Source: Mesostigma viride | Taxonomy: Eukaryota; Streptophyta; Mesostigmatophyceae; Mesostigmatales; Mesostigmataceae | NCBI GenBank assembly: GCA_009746045.1 | Contig: RPFO01001677.1 | Span: 277,501 to 317,085 of the forward strand | Reading direction: 5' to 3' | Length of the DNA stretch: 39,585 bases | Part shown: positions 28,837 through 37,330 of the stretch, in pieces | How positions within the stretch are numbered: position 1 is the stretch's first letter | How the letters are laid out: the number at the start of each line of letters is the position of its first letter | Translations under genes and position numbers: made by a program | The notes under the pieces: generated by a model | What the model saw: the letters and a program-made list of their open reading frames with translations, nothing else | Database searches by the model: none | Told to the model about the DNA's origin: nothing

Positions 28837-29580
28837 ATGCTGCTGGTGGGGGGCAATGATTATCAAGAGACCCTCATTAGCAAGCTTCCTCCAACCATCA
28901 CACAGGCACTGTGTCCCATGGTGAGGGGCATGGTTGCTTGGGTGGCAGGCATTTCCAGGCCAGACCTTATGGTCATAGCCAGGTTGCCTGATGACATGCT
29001 GGTGGAGCTAGGGTCTGCCAAGGTGGCTGATCAGGTCAGGGCTTCATCTGGCATTCTGTTGTCTGCAGTGGATTTATCACAACCCATTTGCATGGAGCTG
29101 TATGTGGATAGCTCAATGGACAGCAGGCAGGTCTCCAAGGTCAGGGGCAGGGCTGCAGGGCTCTTTGTGCTCAGACAGGAAGGCCTGGGGAGTTTGGTGA
29201 GCTGGTTTAGTCGCCTGCACAAACGGGTGGCTGTCAGCAGTGATGTGGCAGAATGCAGGGCTATTTGTGAAGGCATTCACACAAGCCTTTATCTGAAGGA
29301 GTTGCTTCATCAGATGACTTCTAACACTCCTTGGCCACTTCAGGTTACCACTCTTCTAAAAACAGACTCCATGGGGATGGTGCAGTTTGTGCACAGGCAG
29401 ATGGCCAGAAGTAGGGACTTGGATTATCTCCTTCTTAAGGAGTTGTCCTCCTTGGCCAATATTGAGCATATCCCTGGGGTTGACAATCCTGCTGATGCTT
29501 TGACCAAGCTAGTGCAGAAGGCAGCAGTGCAATACAAGGTTCTTCAGTCTCTGATGGACCCATCTCAGCAAGCTGTCTAA
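28837..29580 (+). CDS. pol: Element D pol: RNase H
   Basis: 247 codons in one frame, from the end of RT (TQALCPMVRGMVAWVAGISR) through RNase H. Acidic residues appear in order in YVDSSMDSRQVS, AECRAICEGIHT, LKTDSMGMVQF and GVDNPADALTK. It is collinear with element A over the whole length, ending six to eight residues after LMDP. RNase H degrades genomic RNA during cDNA synthesis. The catalytic set is complete. Confidence 0.88.
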   Translation: MLLVGGNDYQETLISKLPPTITQALCPMVRGMVAWVAGISRPDLMVIARLPDDMLVELGSAKVADQVRASSGILLSAVDLSQPICMELYVDSSMDSRQVSKVRGRAAGLFVLRQEGLGSLVSWFSRLHKRVAVSSDVAECRAICEGIHTSLYLKELLHQMTSNTPWPLQVTTLLKTDSMGMVQFVHRQMARSRDLDYLLLKELSSLANIEHIPGVDNPADALTKLVQKAAVQYKVLQSLMDPSQQAV

Positions 29581-29863
29581 GCTGGTGCATGGTTATAGGG
29601 CATTGGAGAGCAGATTGTGTGGTAGTGTCAGCATTGTGACTGGCATAATACCTGTATTTTAGTCTGTACTAAGGCTCATGGACCATGGTACACTCACTCT
29701 GATTTTAATCAGGATACAGCCAGGTTTTGGCTGGGGTTCATGCTGTTGACTACACAAGGTTGACAGGTCCATTACAGACCATGTATTCTATTTTAAAAGA
29801 AATGTATATTTGTACATACCTCTCACAATGGTCTGGGAACCTTTATTCTGGGGTTTATAGGGC

Positions 29864-29877
29864 GGGGTTCGATTCCC
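29864..29877 (+). other. tRNA T-arm-like motif in element D 3' UTR
   Basis: GGGGTTCGATTCCC, preceded by CTGGGGTTTATAGGGC and able to form a five-pair stem with a 7-nt TTCGATT loop. The same motif and flank occur in element A. Confidence 0.5.
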
Positions 29878-30020
29878 TGGTATTATGTTTCTACAAGCTG
29901 GCCTGTTCAGGTGTTTGCCTGTTCAGACTTCCCTAGTTCCCCAGGGCAGGATTTAATTGTTGCCTATGTGTTTCATTTTGTCATTTGTTTGCTGTGGCAG
30001 TTTACCATCTGGCAAGTAGA

Positions 30021-30042
30021 CGGGCGCCGTAAGACGGGCGCC
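30021..30042 (+). promoter_or_regulatory. Paired GGGCGCC motif, element D 3' UTR
   Basis: cgggcgcc at 30021 and 30035, start-to-start 14 bp, matching the spacing in element A. The core GGCGCC is itself palindromic. Function is unknown. Confidence 0.5.
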
Positions 30043-30530
30043 AATAGACCCCTGTTGAGAGAATGACAGGCAAACTATTGTAATACGCCTTACTTTGTCA
30101 AGTGGTATTTTAATTGTCATGGATTTATTGTACTTATATTGAATATGTACTGGGTTTTATGGGATTAGTATCTGGGATTAATGTAACTCACCGCCAGAAG
30201 GTCATTGTACTGGAGGCTCTACCGAGGTGATGGGATTAATTCCTGGAGAAGACCTCATAGAATTAACCTGTATGTATTTAATTTTGTGTGCTTCTAATAT
30301 CTGGTGGTACTCTGTAATGCCACTTCCATAGGTTTTTATCCATTTCTCATGGAATGGTTTTCCCTGTGGCAGATCTGTTTCTTTTCCAGTTCCTTAAAAG
30401 AAAGGGCTGGGGGAATGGCAATGGCCATTAAAGACATCTGTTCAAGCTTCAAGCTGGAGTGAAGGACATTTCAAGCTACTTCAAGGGTCCCTGGCAGGGG
30501 ATGTGATCCCTAAAGAAAAGAAGGGATTGG

Positions 30531-31147
30531 AGTTAACGTAAAGGATTTACGTTAGATGGATAGAGATTGTTACGCTCTTTCCAACGGCACCTTGAACGCC
30601 TCATTTGGTTAAGGAACGTAAAAGTTATGACGTTTCCTAGGCTGTGCCGACAGTACCCGGCGCGCCACTGTGGGCGCGTACGGACACAGGATGTACAAGT
30701 GTCACTTTGATAGTCCGCAGGACGTTGACAGGACTTGTACAGGACTTGATGGTCAATTGATAGGTAGGCGCACTGTAGCGCGCCAGGACCTATGAGACAA
30801 TTGATGCTGACTAGTGTACGGATAGGTCCACAGGACTAGCCGTATGGACAATTGATAGATCTGCGCGCCAAAGGCGTGCCAGAGTCTGTGTAATCAATTG
30901 ATTGACAGTTCAGCTGTGACAGTGCAGCTGAATACTTGGACGCGTCCCTAGCAAGCTATATGAGTGACTTGGTCACACCGGGACGCTAGTTCTTGCGTGC
31001 ACGTTCTCTTGGCACTGCGACCCTGTCGTCTGTGCTGCGTGCAGTCTTGGAAGTGACGTGACTTACGTCTGTGTTTCCTTGTTATTAATAAAGGCAACTT
31101 CCTGCAAGAACCATGGCGGAATTCGTGGCATTCTCACACTCACAACT
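30531..31147 (+). repeat. Element D 3' LTR
   Basis: Identical by eye to 23321-23937. Its AATAAA is at 31087-31092. The ATG near its end (31113) is in frame with the element B integrase tail downstream, giving a 95-codon chimeric frame to 31400. This is probably an accident of insertion. Confidence 0.95.
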
Positions 31148-31152
31148 GCAAG
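31148..31152. other. Target-site duplication of element D (right copy, gcaag)
   Basis: Second copy of gcaag, followed by ggccaggcatgg of element B. Confidence 0.95.
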
Positions 31153-31400
31153 GGCCAGGCATGGTGGTGGATTTGGACTGGGTGCATAATAGGCGGGTGA
31201 AGGTGCACTGGGAGCATAGGGACTATCTCATCCCGTGGGATAAGGTGTATCGGTACAAGGCGTCCGATGCCCAGGTCCAGGCGGCCAAGGAGCACAGCCG
31301 CCAGCTCGGTTGGGATGTGGATAGCCGGCCGGCCAAGCGGTACAACTGCTACGTCCTGCATGGCTATGCTCAGATTACTTGCCCACGCCCCTTGTTATGA
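31153..31400 (+). pseudogene. pol: Element B integrase, C-terminal part
   Basis: Continues the frame cut at 23320: GPGMVVDLDWVHNRRVKVHW, DYLIPWDKVYRYK, AKRYNCYVLHG, stopping at 31400. It corresponds to the integrase C-terminal domain of element C (GPVTIRGFTKN...GKRHRVSCHRIKKYYS). Protease, RT and RNase H of element B are absent. The element is lost at or before the LINE fragment at 31531. Confidence 0.75.
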
Positions 31401-31530
31401 TATGCTCACATGGGTCTTATTGCACCCACAGATCTTGCCGGATCGTTTATCGGGTCCGATTGCAGCTGTGGCATGCCTCTGGCATGAAGGAGAAAGGGGG
31501 TCTCTGCCCTTTCTTCCTGTTGTGCACTAA

Positions 31531-31630
31531 GTAAGTAAGTAAGTACTTGCGTGTCATGCGCAAAGGCATGCCACGGAGTACTATGCTAATCTCATTAGAA
31601 AAATAATTACACAAAAGTTTAAACAAATAG
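31531..31630 (-). mobile_element. LINE 3' end fragment (100 bp), reverse orientation
   Basis: taagtaagtaagtaagtac followed by the common tail block up to gtttaaacaaata, in reverse complement. It is almost identical to 9411-9512 and to 39260-39360 reversed. It marks the right end of recognisable element B. Confidence 0.85.
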
Positions 31631-31913
31631 TTGTGCACACAGAGGGATTAAAAGCACTTCGGTGCTCCGTGACTCCCCATGCAACGGGAGCACGAGTTTA
31701 ATTAATTAATTAATTACGTGGGCGGCCGGGTATAAGTGAGCGCTGTGTGGCGTGCACGCCGGGCAAGGCTAACCTTTGGGCCTTGGGGCTTCAGGGGCCG
31801 TGGGGGGTGGCGTGCGGGACTGCGGGACTGAGGGCGCGGCGCGGCGGGCAAACGGGTGGCGTACCCGGCGCGCGCATTAACTTTGGTTGACCAGCGAATC
31901 TGTTATCGCTCGT
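31631..31913. other. Non-coding stretch with nested hairpins and a TTAA repeat
   Basis: No gene seen. 31653-31666 is agcacttcggtgct, a 5-bp stem with a TTCG tetraloop. Its right arm can instead pair further downstream (gtgctcc at 31662 with gggagcac at 31686-31693), so the two hairpins exclude each other. A TTAA-type microsatellite (ttaattaattaattaatta) follows near 31698-31716, then a GC-rich segment. Confidence 0.5.
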
Positions 31914-32060
31914 AACATTGTGCGGAACCTTAGAAGCCGAGTGGCAAAAGGTTTCCGCACAACAATATCCTGACTAAAACCTAGCCTCTTGCATGGGCGA
32001 AGACGAATCACTAGGCTCGGAACACCCGCAAATATGAATATGAATAGTATGAGCGCAAGT
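31914..32060 (+). repeat. Structured dispersed repeat, copy 2
   Basis: Aligns with 8862-9033. Hairpin 1 pairs ttgtgcggaacctt with aaggtttccgcacaa, a near-perfect stem of about 14 pairs with one bulge. Hairpin 2 is weaker (ttgc/gcaa plus ggg/ccc). Loop and linker blocks (GCCGAG, CAAAAGGT, GAATCACTA, GCTCGGAACA) are conserved with copy 1 while stem sequences differ. Confidence 0.6.
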
Positions 32061-32296
32061 GGCGCTGATATGGATATCTATCTGTGCTCGATCCGCGTCC
32101 GCATGATAGACAAGGAGAAATGGGCTGCCGTCTGCGATAAGTGACCTTCCTTAGGGGCATTCTCCTGTTTTCTCCCCTTGCACGGGCCCCGCGGCCCATT
32201 GCTAGAATGCAGGGTAGGAGTCCACAGGTGCAGGTTCTAATTGCCCCTGAGGCCATAGCCGCTACACTAACACCTCGTCTGCCACTACAGTAGAGG
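32061..32296 (+). mobile_element. LINE 3' end fragment, interrupted
   Basis: From ctcgatccgcgtccgcatgatagacaagg to tctgccactacagtagagg it matches the LINE ORF2 end and 3' UTR seen at 8310-8540. It breaks off at about 32296, where another LINE copy starts inside ORF2. It is degraded, with small indels. Confidence 0.75.
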
Positions 32297-32711
32297 CCCG
32301 GGCCGAGCTCTACTGCGAGCTCCCTCTTGTCACCCATACCATCCGACACCGCCGCCTCCTCTTTGCCGGCCATCTTGCCCGCACAGACCAGGTGAATACC
32401 GATGTGGGCCCTGCCGGGGGGCTTAAGACGGGCCAACCAGGTAGACACCTCCTCCTATGGCAGGGTCCCCTTGTCCCATCGCAACCCACTGGCAGACTTG
32501 CGCGCGCCGGGCACCGGCGCGGCGCGACCCGGACCTATGTGACACAACTGCTTGAAGATGCAGGGCTTCTGGGACTATCCGTACTCCGCGCCCGCATGAT
32601 TGACAAGGAGAAATGGGATAAGCACCTCCCCGAGGGGTATGCTCCTGTTTTCTCCCCACGGGCCCCGCGGCCCGTTGCTAGCCAGGGTAGAAGTCCGCAG
32701 GTGGAGGTTAT
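32297..32711 (+). pseudogene. LINE ORF2 C-terminus and 3' UTR, split by element C
   Basis: Encodes RAELYCELPLVTHTIRHRRL, then LLFAGHLARTDQ, and after a shifted segment RTYVTQLLEDAGLLG and DKEKWDKHLPEG. These are the known C-terminal features of many LINE RT proteins (HRRL.FAGHLAR, R.T....LLED.GL). The 3' UTR begins ...gtccgcaggtggaggttat and is cut at 32711 by element C. It resumes at 39144 (tggtcctgaggatagccgc). The copy begins inside ORF2, so it was 5'-truncated on insertion. Confidence 0.82.
32707..32711. other. Target-site duplication of element C (left copy, gttat)
   Basis: gttat is repeated at 39139-39143. The uninterrupted version of this 3' UTR at 8458-8475 (gtggaggttataattgcccttaagg) shows the empty site. 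Confidence 0.95.
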
Positions 32712-33194
32712 AGTTAGGAATGAGAAATGAACGACGTGATATATTGCTTGAGAACACTGTATGCTGTGAGCAATGAATTGCTTGGTTCATTAGAAAATAG
32801 GTTTACCCTTTATCAACGTTCCTCTCACTGGCTGCGCCGCCAGTGACCGTTGGGTGCAGACCGTTGGCCCGAGGCCGCACGATGACAGGTAGCAGTCTAG
32901 TCACTGCATCGTGTGATCACAGATCAATGCACGCTGCAGTACGGTCCCTATCTAGGATACTCTAGTACCGTCCAATGACAGGACACTACGTATACTGGGT
33001 ACTGACATCTGTCACGTACCCCAGTACCCAAAGTACCTATCTAGGGAAACGTATGCGACTCGACTAGCATTCCTATCTGCATAGCCCACGTGGTATTTAT
33101 ATTCACATACCAACGTAGGTTTACAAGGCTTATTCATACGTTGTATTCACAATGCCTTTGAGACTTAGTCTACAGCAAAGCATGGAGACTAACT
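32712..33194 (-). repeat. Element C 3' LTR
   Basis: On the sense strand it begins AGTTAGTCTCC and ends CATTCCTAACT, a 6-bp inverted terminus AGTTAG/CTAACT. A TATA box (TATAAATA, 33094-33101 on +) lies ~95 nt from the LTR 5' end. A dyad gggtactg...cagtaccc (32997-33029) is also present. Confidence 0.95.
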
Positions 33195-33568
33195 CCAGTA
33201 TTGTTTTATTATTTATTTCTTAATGCAGGTCTGCACCCCCAACATTATTGTTATTGTTTTTAAGTTGATTAGGGGTACAAAAGAGACATGGCTGGTTGAG
33301 CCAGGTTGGTTACAGCTGGCTGTTCTGGCCAGGTGTTATATTGCACATTAAATAAGGTGTACACAGCTGGCTGGTTTGGCCAGTTATTGGAGCACACATT
33401 AAGTAAGTGGATACAAAGCTTGTGTCCTCAAGCTGCAAATGGATACAAATCTGACCTAGCCAGCACTCACACCCCACAACGAATGTGTTGAATTTTATGG
33501 CGCCCAGCAGCTATCGCTGTGGTAAGGGGTTGTGGTGGTTGTGTACTGTGCTATGGCCAGTCATTTAT
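33195..33568 (-). other. Element C 3' UTR with ~51-bp tandem duplication
   Basis: No gene. cagctggctg...ggccag...attaa(a/g)taag recurs at 33313 and 33364, a 51-bp imperfect tandem repeat. A single ggcgccc lies at 33499. The sense sequence before the LTR ends ATAATAAAACAATACTGG, so the polypurine tract is not obvious, though TGG before AGTT recurs as in A and D. Confidence 0.6.
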
Positions 33569-34813
33569 TCAAACACTGACTCTGATATCATAGGGGTTCA
33601 TGTTCTGGAAGAGGAGCTGGTACTGTTGGCCAGCAGCATCCCGCAGCTTCGTGAGAGCGTCTGCTGGGTTGTCCTCATCATCCACATGAGTCCAGCTGGA
33701 AAAATAGGTGGCCTCCTGTTTGAGGATCACCCAATCCAAGTCAGTGTGGACAGCAGCAGAAACAGATTTCTTGGTGAGAAAACTGATCACAGATTGGCTG
33801 TCAGTATAGAGATGTGAGATGACATTGCATGTGCTGCCTGCCTGGGTTTGTAGCCAGGTGAGCATGTGCTGCAGGGAACGAGCATGCAATGCAGCAGACA
33901 CCACAGCACGACATTCAGCTGAGTTGCTGCTGCCAGGTTTTCTGCGGTGTAGCCTGCTGTACCAGGAAGTGAGGGACATGTAATCTGACCTGTTGGTGAG
34001 AAAAAACAGCCCTGATTCCCGTGCCCCCATCTGATTGATTGTTCTGCTCTCCATGGAGCTGTCCATGACACATTGGATGTGGATGTCTTCCATCAGATTC
34101 AGGCCATGGAGGATGAGGGGGGGACAGTCATGGATCAACTTCCTGATGTGACTGCATTTGATTTTGACTAGAACATCATGGGTGACCCTGCTGATGACAG
34201 CTAAGGGAGCCCCACAGATGGCTGACCACCACCCCAGTTTGCCCTGAACAGTGGCACACATGTGTAAGGGGAGGCAGGTGTGATGCAGCAGATCTAGACA
34301 ATCTTGAATATATTCTGCAGGAGGAGAGAGAGAGCAGACCCATTGATCTGGCTGCCTGTGCAGCTGCAACATGATGCCACAGAAGTGGATGGGGGTTGTG
34401 CTCAATTCCACCTGTTTGCCAATCTCATATGATTCCTGGACCTGCTGAATAAATTTTTCCACCTCAGCTCTACTAGGCCCACAAATGAGTTGGTCATCTC
34501 CATGCCACACAAAGAACAGCAGTCCAGAGGGGGTGGGTACAACAAAAAAGCATGGGTCCAGGTCATCATACGTGGCCTTGAGCTTTTTGAATACTTCCTC
34601 TGCTGAGTCTCTGAAAATTTTTGGGGCACTGACAAGCCCTTCCACCCCAATGTTGATGATACGGTGGGGCTCATCAATATAAGGTTTCCACACAGCTGGG
34701 GTGTCTACCACGTATACCTTCCCTTTCCACACAGATTCAGCCTTTTCTGGGTCCCCCCCTGAGGAAGGCCCTTTTAATGTCAGTGGCTTTGCAGACATAG
34801 TCTTGGCCTGCAT
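33569..34813 (-). CDS. pol: Element C pol: RT palm and RNase H
   Basis: 414 codons. True homology starts at about residue 20 (GDPEKAESVWKGK), continuing from RAFLRG of the upstream frame. RT: VEGLVSAPKIFRD, DLDPCFFVV, and FVWHGDDQLICG with the catalytic pair at residues 106-107. RNase H: VMDSSMESRTIN (D), AECRAVVSAALHA (E), LYTDSQSVISFL (D) and DDEDNPADALTKL (D). The overlap of 77 nt with the upstream ORF surrounds a run of seven G (sense strand, ~34755). A one-base slip there separates the frames. Element D is broken at the homologous place. Confidence 0.87.
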   Translation of the reverse strand: MQAKTMSAKPLTLKGPSSGGDPEKAESVWKGKVYVVDTPAVWKPYIDEPHRIINIGVEGLVSAPKIFRDSAEEVFKKLKATYDDLDPCFFVVPTPSGLLFFVWHGDDQLICGPSRAEVEKFIQQVQESYEIGKQVELSTTPIHFCGIMLQLHRQPDQWVCSLSPPAEYIQDCLDLLHHTCLPLHMCATVQGKLGWWSAICGAPLAVISRVTHDVLVKIKCSHIRKLIHDCPPLILHGLNLMEDIHIQCVMDSSMESRTINQMGARESGLFFLTNRSDYMSLTSWYSRLHRRKPGSSNSAECRAVVSAALHARSLQHMLTWLQTQAGSTCNVISHLYTDSQSVISFLTKKSVSAAVHTDLDWVILKQEATYFSSWTHVDDEDNPADALTKLRDAAGQQYQLLFQNMNPYDIRVSV

Positions 34814-36950
34814 TGAGGTTGTGGAGGAATAGGGAGAGCATGATCCTGAGTGAGGTTTGTTGCAGCCCAGGTGTGTAGGCCTCCCCTTTTGGCAGTGTGG
34901 ATGTCCCCTTTAATTCTGTGACACATGGTCTGGCATGGAAGATTGGGGAGCCCACTTTTTGTGGTTTTTGTTTGAGAACAAATTTTAATCTGAGCTTTTT
35001 GGCTCCTTCTGGCACGTCCCATGAAGGGGTGACAGGAGGTTTGTATTGAGGGTTTTTGGGGTTGGGCAGGACCCATTCCTGCCTGGCTTGGTGGACAATG
35101 GCCATCAGCCACTTGGTAAACCCTTTTTGTGTTTTGCATTCTTGTATGACGTGGGAGATTTGGTGGGGTGAGTGCATGGCTATGTCCCACTTACCCAGCC
35201 CAAAGGCTGAGGGATGGAGGAACTGGCTGTGCACTAACTTGTCCAGATCAGGGATCTCCCCTGGTGCATACTGAGTGTTGACTGCCTTGATGACAGCATC
35301 CATACCAGGGACAATACTGGAGAGAGGGATTTTAAAGTGGTCCAGAGCAACTGCACCCACCCCTGTGACACTGAGCTCATTAGCTGAGATAAGCACCCCA
35401 GGATAGGATACAAAAGGTTCCCCCAACAAGGTGTTACCAGAGTACCCCTCCACCACCTGGAAGGGTGTCTGAATACCAAGTATAGGGAGCATCACCTGTC
35501 CCACTACATCCAGTGAGCTTTGGCCTGAGAAATCCTGCACCCGTGCCCAAAATGAAGGTGCAATCTCAAGACCAGGGATGGCTTGTGCACTGATCACACT
35601 GACCTGTGCCTGAGTGTCTATTGCCAGGGTCCAGGGGTCCTGACTAGTGCACACAGCTGAGACTTTTGCCAACCCTTCGGCCACAGCAGCTTGTTGCTTA
35701 TGTGACCTGTGTAATGCTTGCAAGGCGACTGCCAATCTTGACCTCAGAGCGGGAGGGTTGGCAGACAATTTGGTGCCTTGGGGCTGAGCTAATGCTTCCA
35801 ACCCAGCTACCTCGTGCCTGGTTAAGCAATCCCCAGGTTGTGAAGTGGGCCTGGCTTCACTGAGGGTGGAAGGGTTCACAGAGGGTGCTGTGGTGCTGTC
35901 AACAGCAGTAATTGGTGGCTCAGGGCTACTGCTGGGCATGCTGGAGTTGCCAGATAGAAGTAGTGAGTCCATGCTTAAAGACTCTTCCCCAGGCACGTCT
36001 GCCATGGGAGAATAGTACTTCTTAATTCTATGACAGCTCACCCTGTGACGCTTCCCATTGATATTGTGCTTGACCTCCACGGTCTTGCTGTTTTTGGTAA
36101 ATCCACGGATGGTAACTGGACCTAGCCAAGTTCCAACCTTACCAAAGCTGTTTTCCTTGTAATAGAGAACTTGATCACCTTTTTGGAATACTGGCCTGGG
36201 ATGGGTTTTATCTTTTTCTGCCAGTTTTGCTGAGGTTTGTGCACGTGCAGTGTTGTACAGTGCTATCACCTCTGGGGGATATACACCTGCCTGCAGGCCT
36301 GCTGGGATTACTTCACCCCACTTGGCATGCAAGACAGGTCTCATGTTTGAGGGTTGTGCACATTTCATGACACCAGAGTGCCCTGTCACAGTAGACCCCT
36401 GAAGTAGCATCCTTGGAAGGATTTTGGCTAGTAGGGTTTTGACAGATCTGATGGTTCTTTCAATGACCCCCTGACCCTCATGATCTTCCAGCCCAGCAAT
36501 CTCTATTGCTTCACACCCTTCCAGGTCAGTCAGACAAGAAAATTGTTGATCAAGCAAAATTCTGTCAACTGGATAGAATCTGGGTAAAGCAATCATGAGT
36601 GCAACACGTAGCTGCCCTGCAGACATGCCAGGTAGGGGTTCCATTACTGTGAACCTGGACCATGAGTCTTTTAGGATCAGGTAGGGTTGGACATCTTTGT
36701 TGATGTGCATCACATCCCCCACTATCATGCCCCTAGTGGTGGAAGGAGTTGCAGTATGCCATTTTTTAGGTTTGGGGCTGTTAAACTGACATTCTTGACA
36801 GTGTTGTCTAGCCAGTTTTACTGCATTCATGAGTTGTTTTCCCATGCTACTACCCCCCAGCCGTCTGGCCAGTTCCTCAGCCACTGTTTCATGACCCATG
36901 GCTAGGCAGCAGCTGGTGAGCAAGCTCCTTGATATCAATGGAGTTGTCAA
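34737..36950 (-). CDS. pol: Element C pol: integrase, protease-like domain, RT fingers
   Basis: 737 codons. Integrase: zinc-site half MGHETVAEELARRL...HCQEC (~19-54), Asp79 (GDVMHINK), Asp134 (LLDQQFSC) and Glu164 (GVIERTIRS), with a D-x29-E spacing. The C-terminal domain (QVLYYKENSFGKVGTWLGPV, HRIKKYYS) ends near 314. After a serine/proline-rich spacer the retropepsin-like domain runs from about 435 to 515: LAIDTQAQVSVIS (Asp445) and NTLLGEPFV (~506-514). RT fingers follow (KLRLKFVLKQKPQ, GEAYTPGLQQTSLRI, ATDIKRAFLRG) and the frame ends just after. The first H of the zinc site is in the overlapping frame 37191-36889, so the real gene enters from upstream by a shift. Confidence 0.85.
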   Translation of the reverse strand: MTTPLISRSLLTSCCLAMGHETVAEELARRLGGSSMGKQLMNAVKLARQHCQECQFNSPKPKKWHTATPSTTRGMIVGDVMHINKDVQPYLILKDSWSRFTVMEPLPGMSAGQLRVALMIALPRFYPVDRILLDQQFSCLTDLEGCEAIEIAGLEDHEGQGVIERTIRSVKTLLAKILPRMLLQGSTVTGHSGVMKCAQPSNMRPVLHAKWGEVIPAGLQAGVYPPEVIALYNTARAQTSAKLAEKDKTHPRPVFQKGDQVLYYKENSFGKVGTWLGPVTIRGFTKNSKTVEVKHNINGKRHRVSCHRIKKYYSPMADVPGEESLSMDSLLLSGNSSMPSSSPEPPITAVDSTTAPSVNPSTLSEARPTSQPGDCLTRHEVAGLEALAQPQGTKLSANPPALRSRLAVALQALHRSHKQQAAVAEGLAKVSAVCTSQDPWTLAIDTQAQVSVISAQAIPGLEIAPSFWARVQDFSGQSSLDVVGQVMLPILGIQTPFQVVEGYSGNTLLGEPFVSYPGVLISANELSVTGVGAVALDHFKIPLSSIVPGMDAVIKAVNTQYAPGEIPDLDKLVHSQFLHPSAFGLGKWDIAMHSPHQISHVIQECKTQKGFTKWLMAIVHQARQEWVLPNPKNPQYKPPVTPSWDVPEGAKKLRLKFVLKQKPQKVGSPIFHARPCVTELKGTSTLPKGEAYTPGLQQTSLRIMLSLFLHNLNAGQDYVCKATDIKRAFLRGGPRKG

Positions 36951-37330
36951 CAGTGGGGGTTAGTGCTTTTATGTAAGGTTCCAGTACAGGGTGTTGGGAG
37001 GACAGTAAGGTTGCTGCCTCAAAATCAATTATGCCCTGGCTGCCATCCCCAATGGTAATGAGATCATCATCCTCAGAGTAAGCAAGGTGAGAGAACTCAC
37101 ATTGATTTGGGTAGCGAGGCCTGTTGCAACGGCTGCCTGGAGCTGGCCAGGTTGTGCCTCGTGTAGTGGCAGCCTGGGCAGAGATCCACATTGTTGACCA
37201 GTGTAGGGTTGTGGTTGCACTGGTTGCGGCTGTGCCCCGTCTGGAAGCACCTCAGGTACCTGACCCTTCCAGGGTTGCCAGGTTGCCTATTATTGTTGTT
37301 GTTGTTGTTGTTGTTGTTGTTATTGCCCTG
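36889..37330 (-). pseudogene. gag: Element C gag C-terminus (defective zinc knuckles) and pol entry
   Basis: An asparagine run from (AAC)n (37291-37322 on +) leads into RYLRCFQTGHSRNQC, a CCHC knuckle in which the first Cys position is Tyr (TAC for TGC). A second knuckle-like CPGCHYTRHNLAS lacks its last Cys. Element B has the same two-knuckle arrangement with intact cysteines in the first. A neighbouring frame (37191-36889) carries DDDLITIGDGSQGIIDFEAA and ends LAHQLLPSHGS, the first half of the integrase zinc site, overlapping the integrase ORF in another frame. Gag is therefore probably inactive as sequenced. Confidence 0.6.

Larger units (their letters stand above)
29581..30530 (+). other. 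Element D 3' UTR
   Basis: 950 bp with no plausible gene (the short frame at 29727-29936 has no support). It carries the T-arm-like motif (29864-29877), a hairpin agcca...tggct (29718-29732) and the GGGCGCC pair (30021-30042). Just before the LTR is a purine-rich AAAGAAAAGAAGGGATTGG, the likely polypurine tract for plus-strand priming. Confidence 0.7.
23321..31147 (+). mobile_element. Element D: complete LTR retrotransposon, copia gene order (7827 bp)
   Basis: 617-bp LTRs at 23321-23937 and 30531-31147 look identical by eye. The internal order is extra ORF (23962-24672), gag (24841-25957), integrase plus protease-like domain (26146-27819), RT (27753-28924 in two frames), RNase H (28837-29580) and a 0.95 kb 3' UTR. 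It is the same lineage as element A, with collinear proteins throughout. It sits in the integrase gene of element B, in the same orientation as B. Identical LTRs mean a very recent insertion, yet gag has two frame changes and pol three, so it was mobilised in trans or the assembly has indel errors. Confidence 0.95.
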
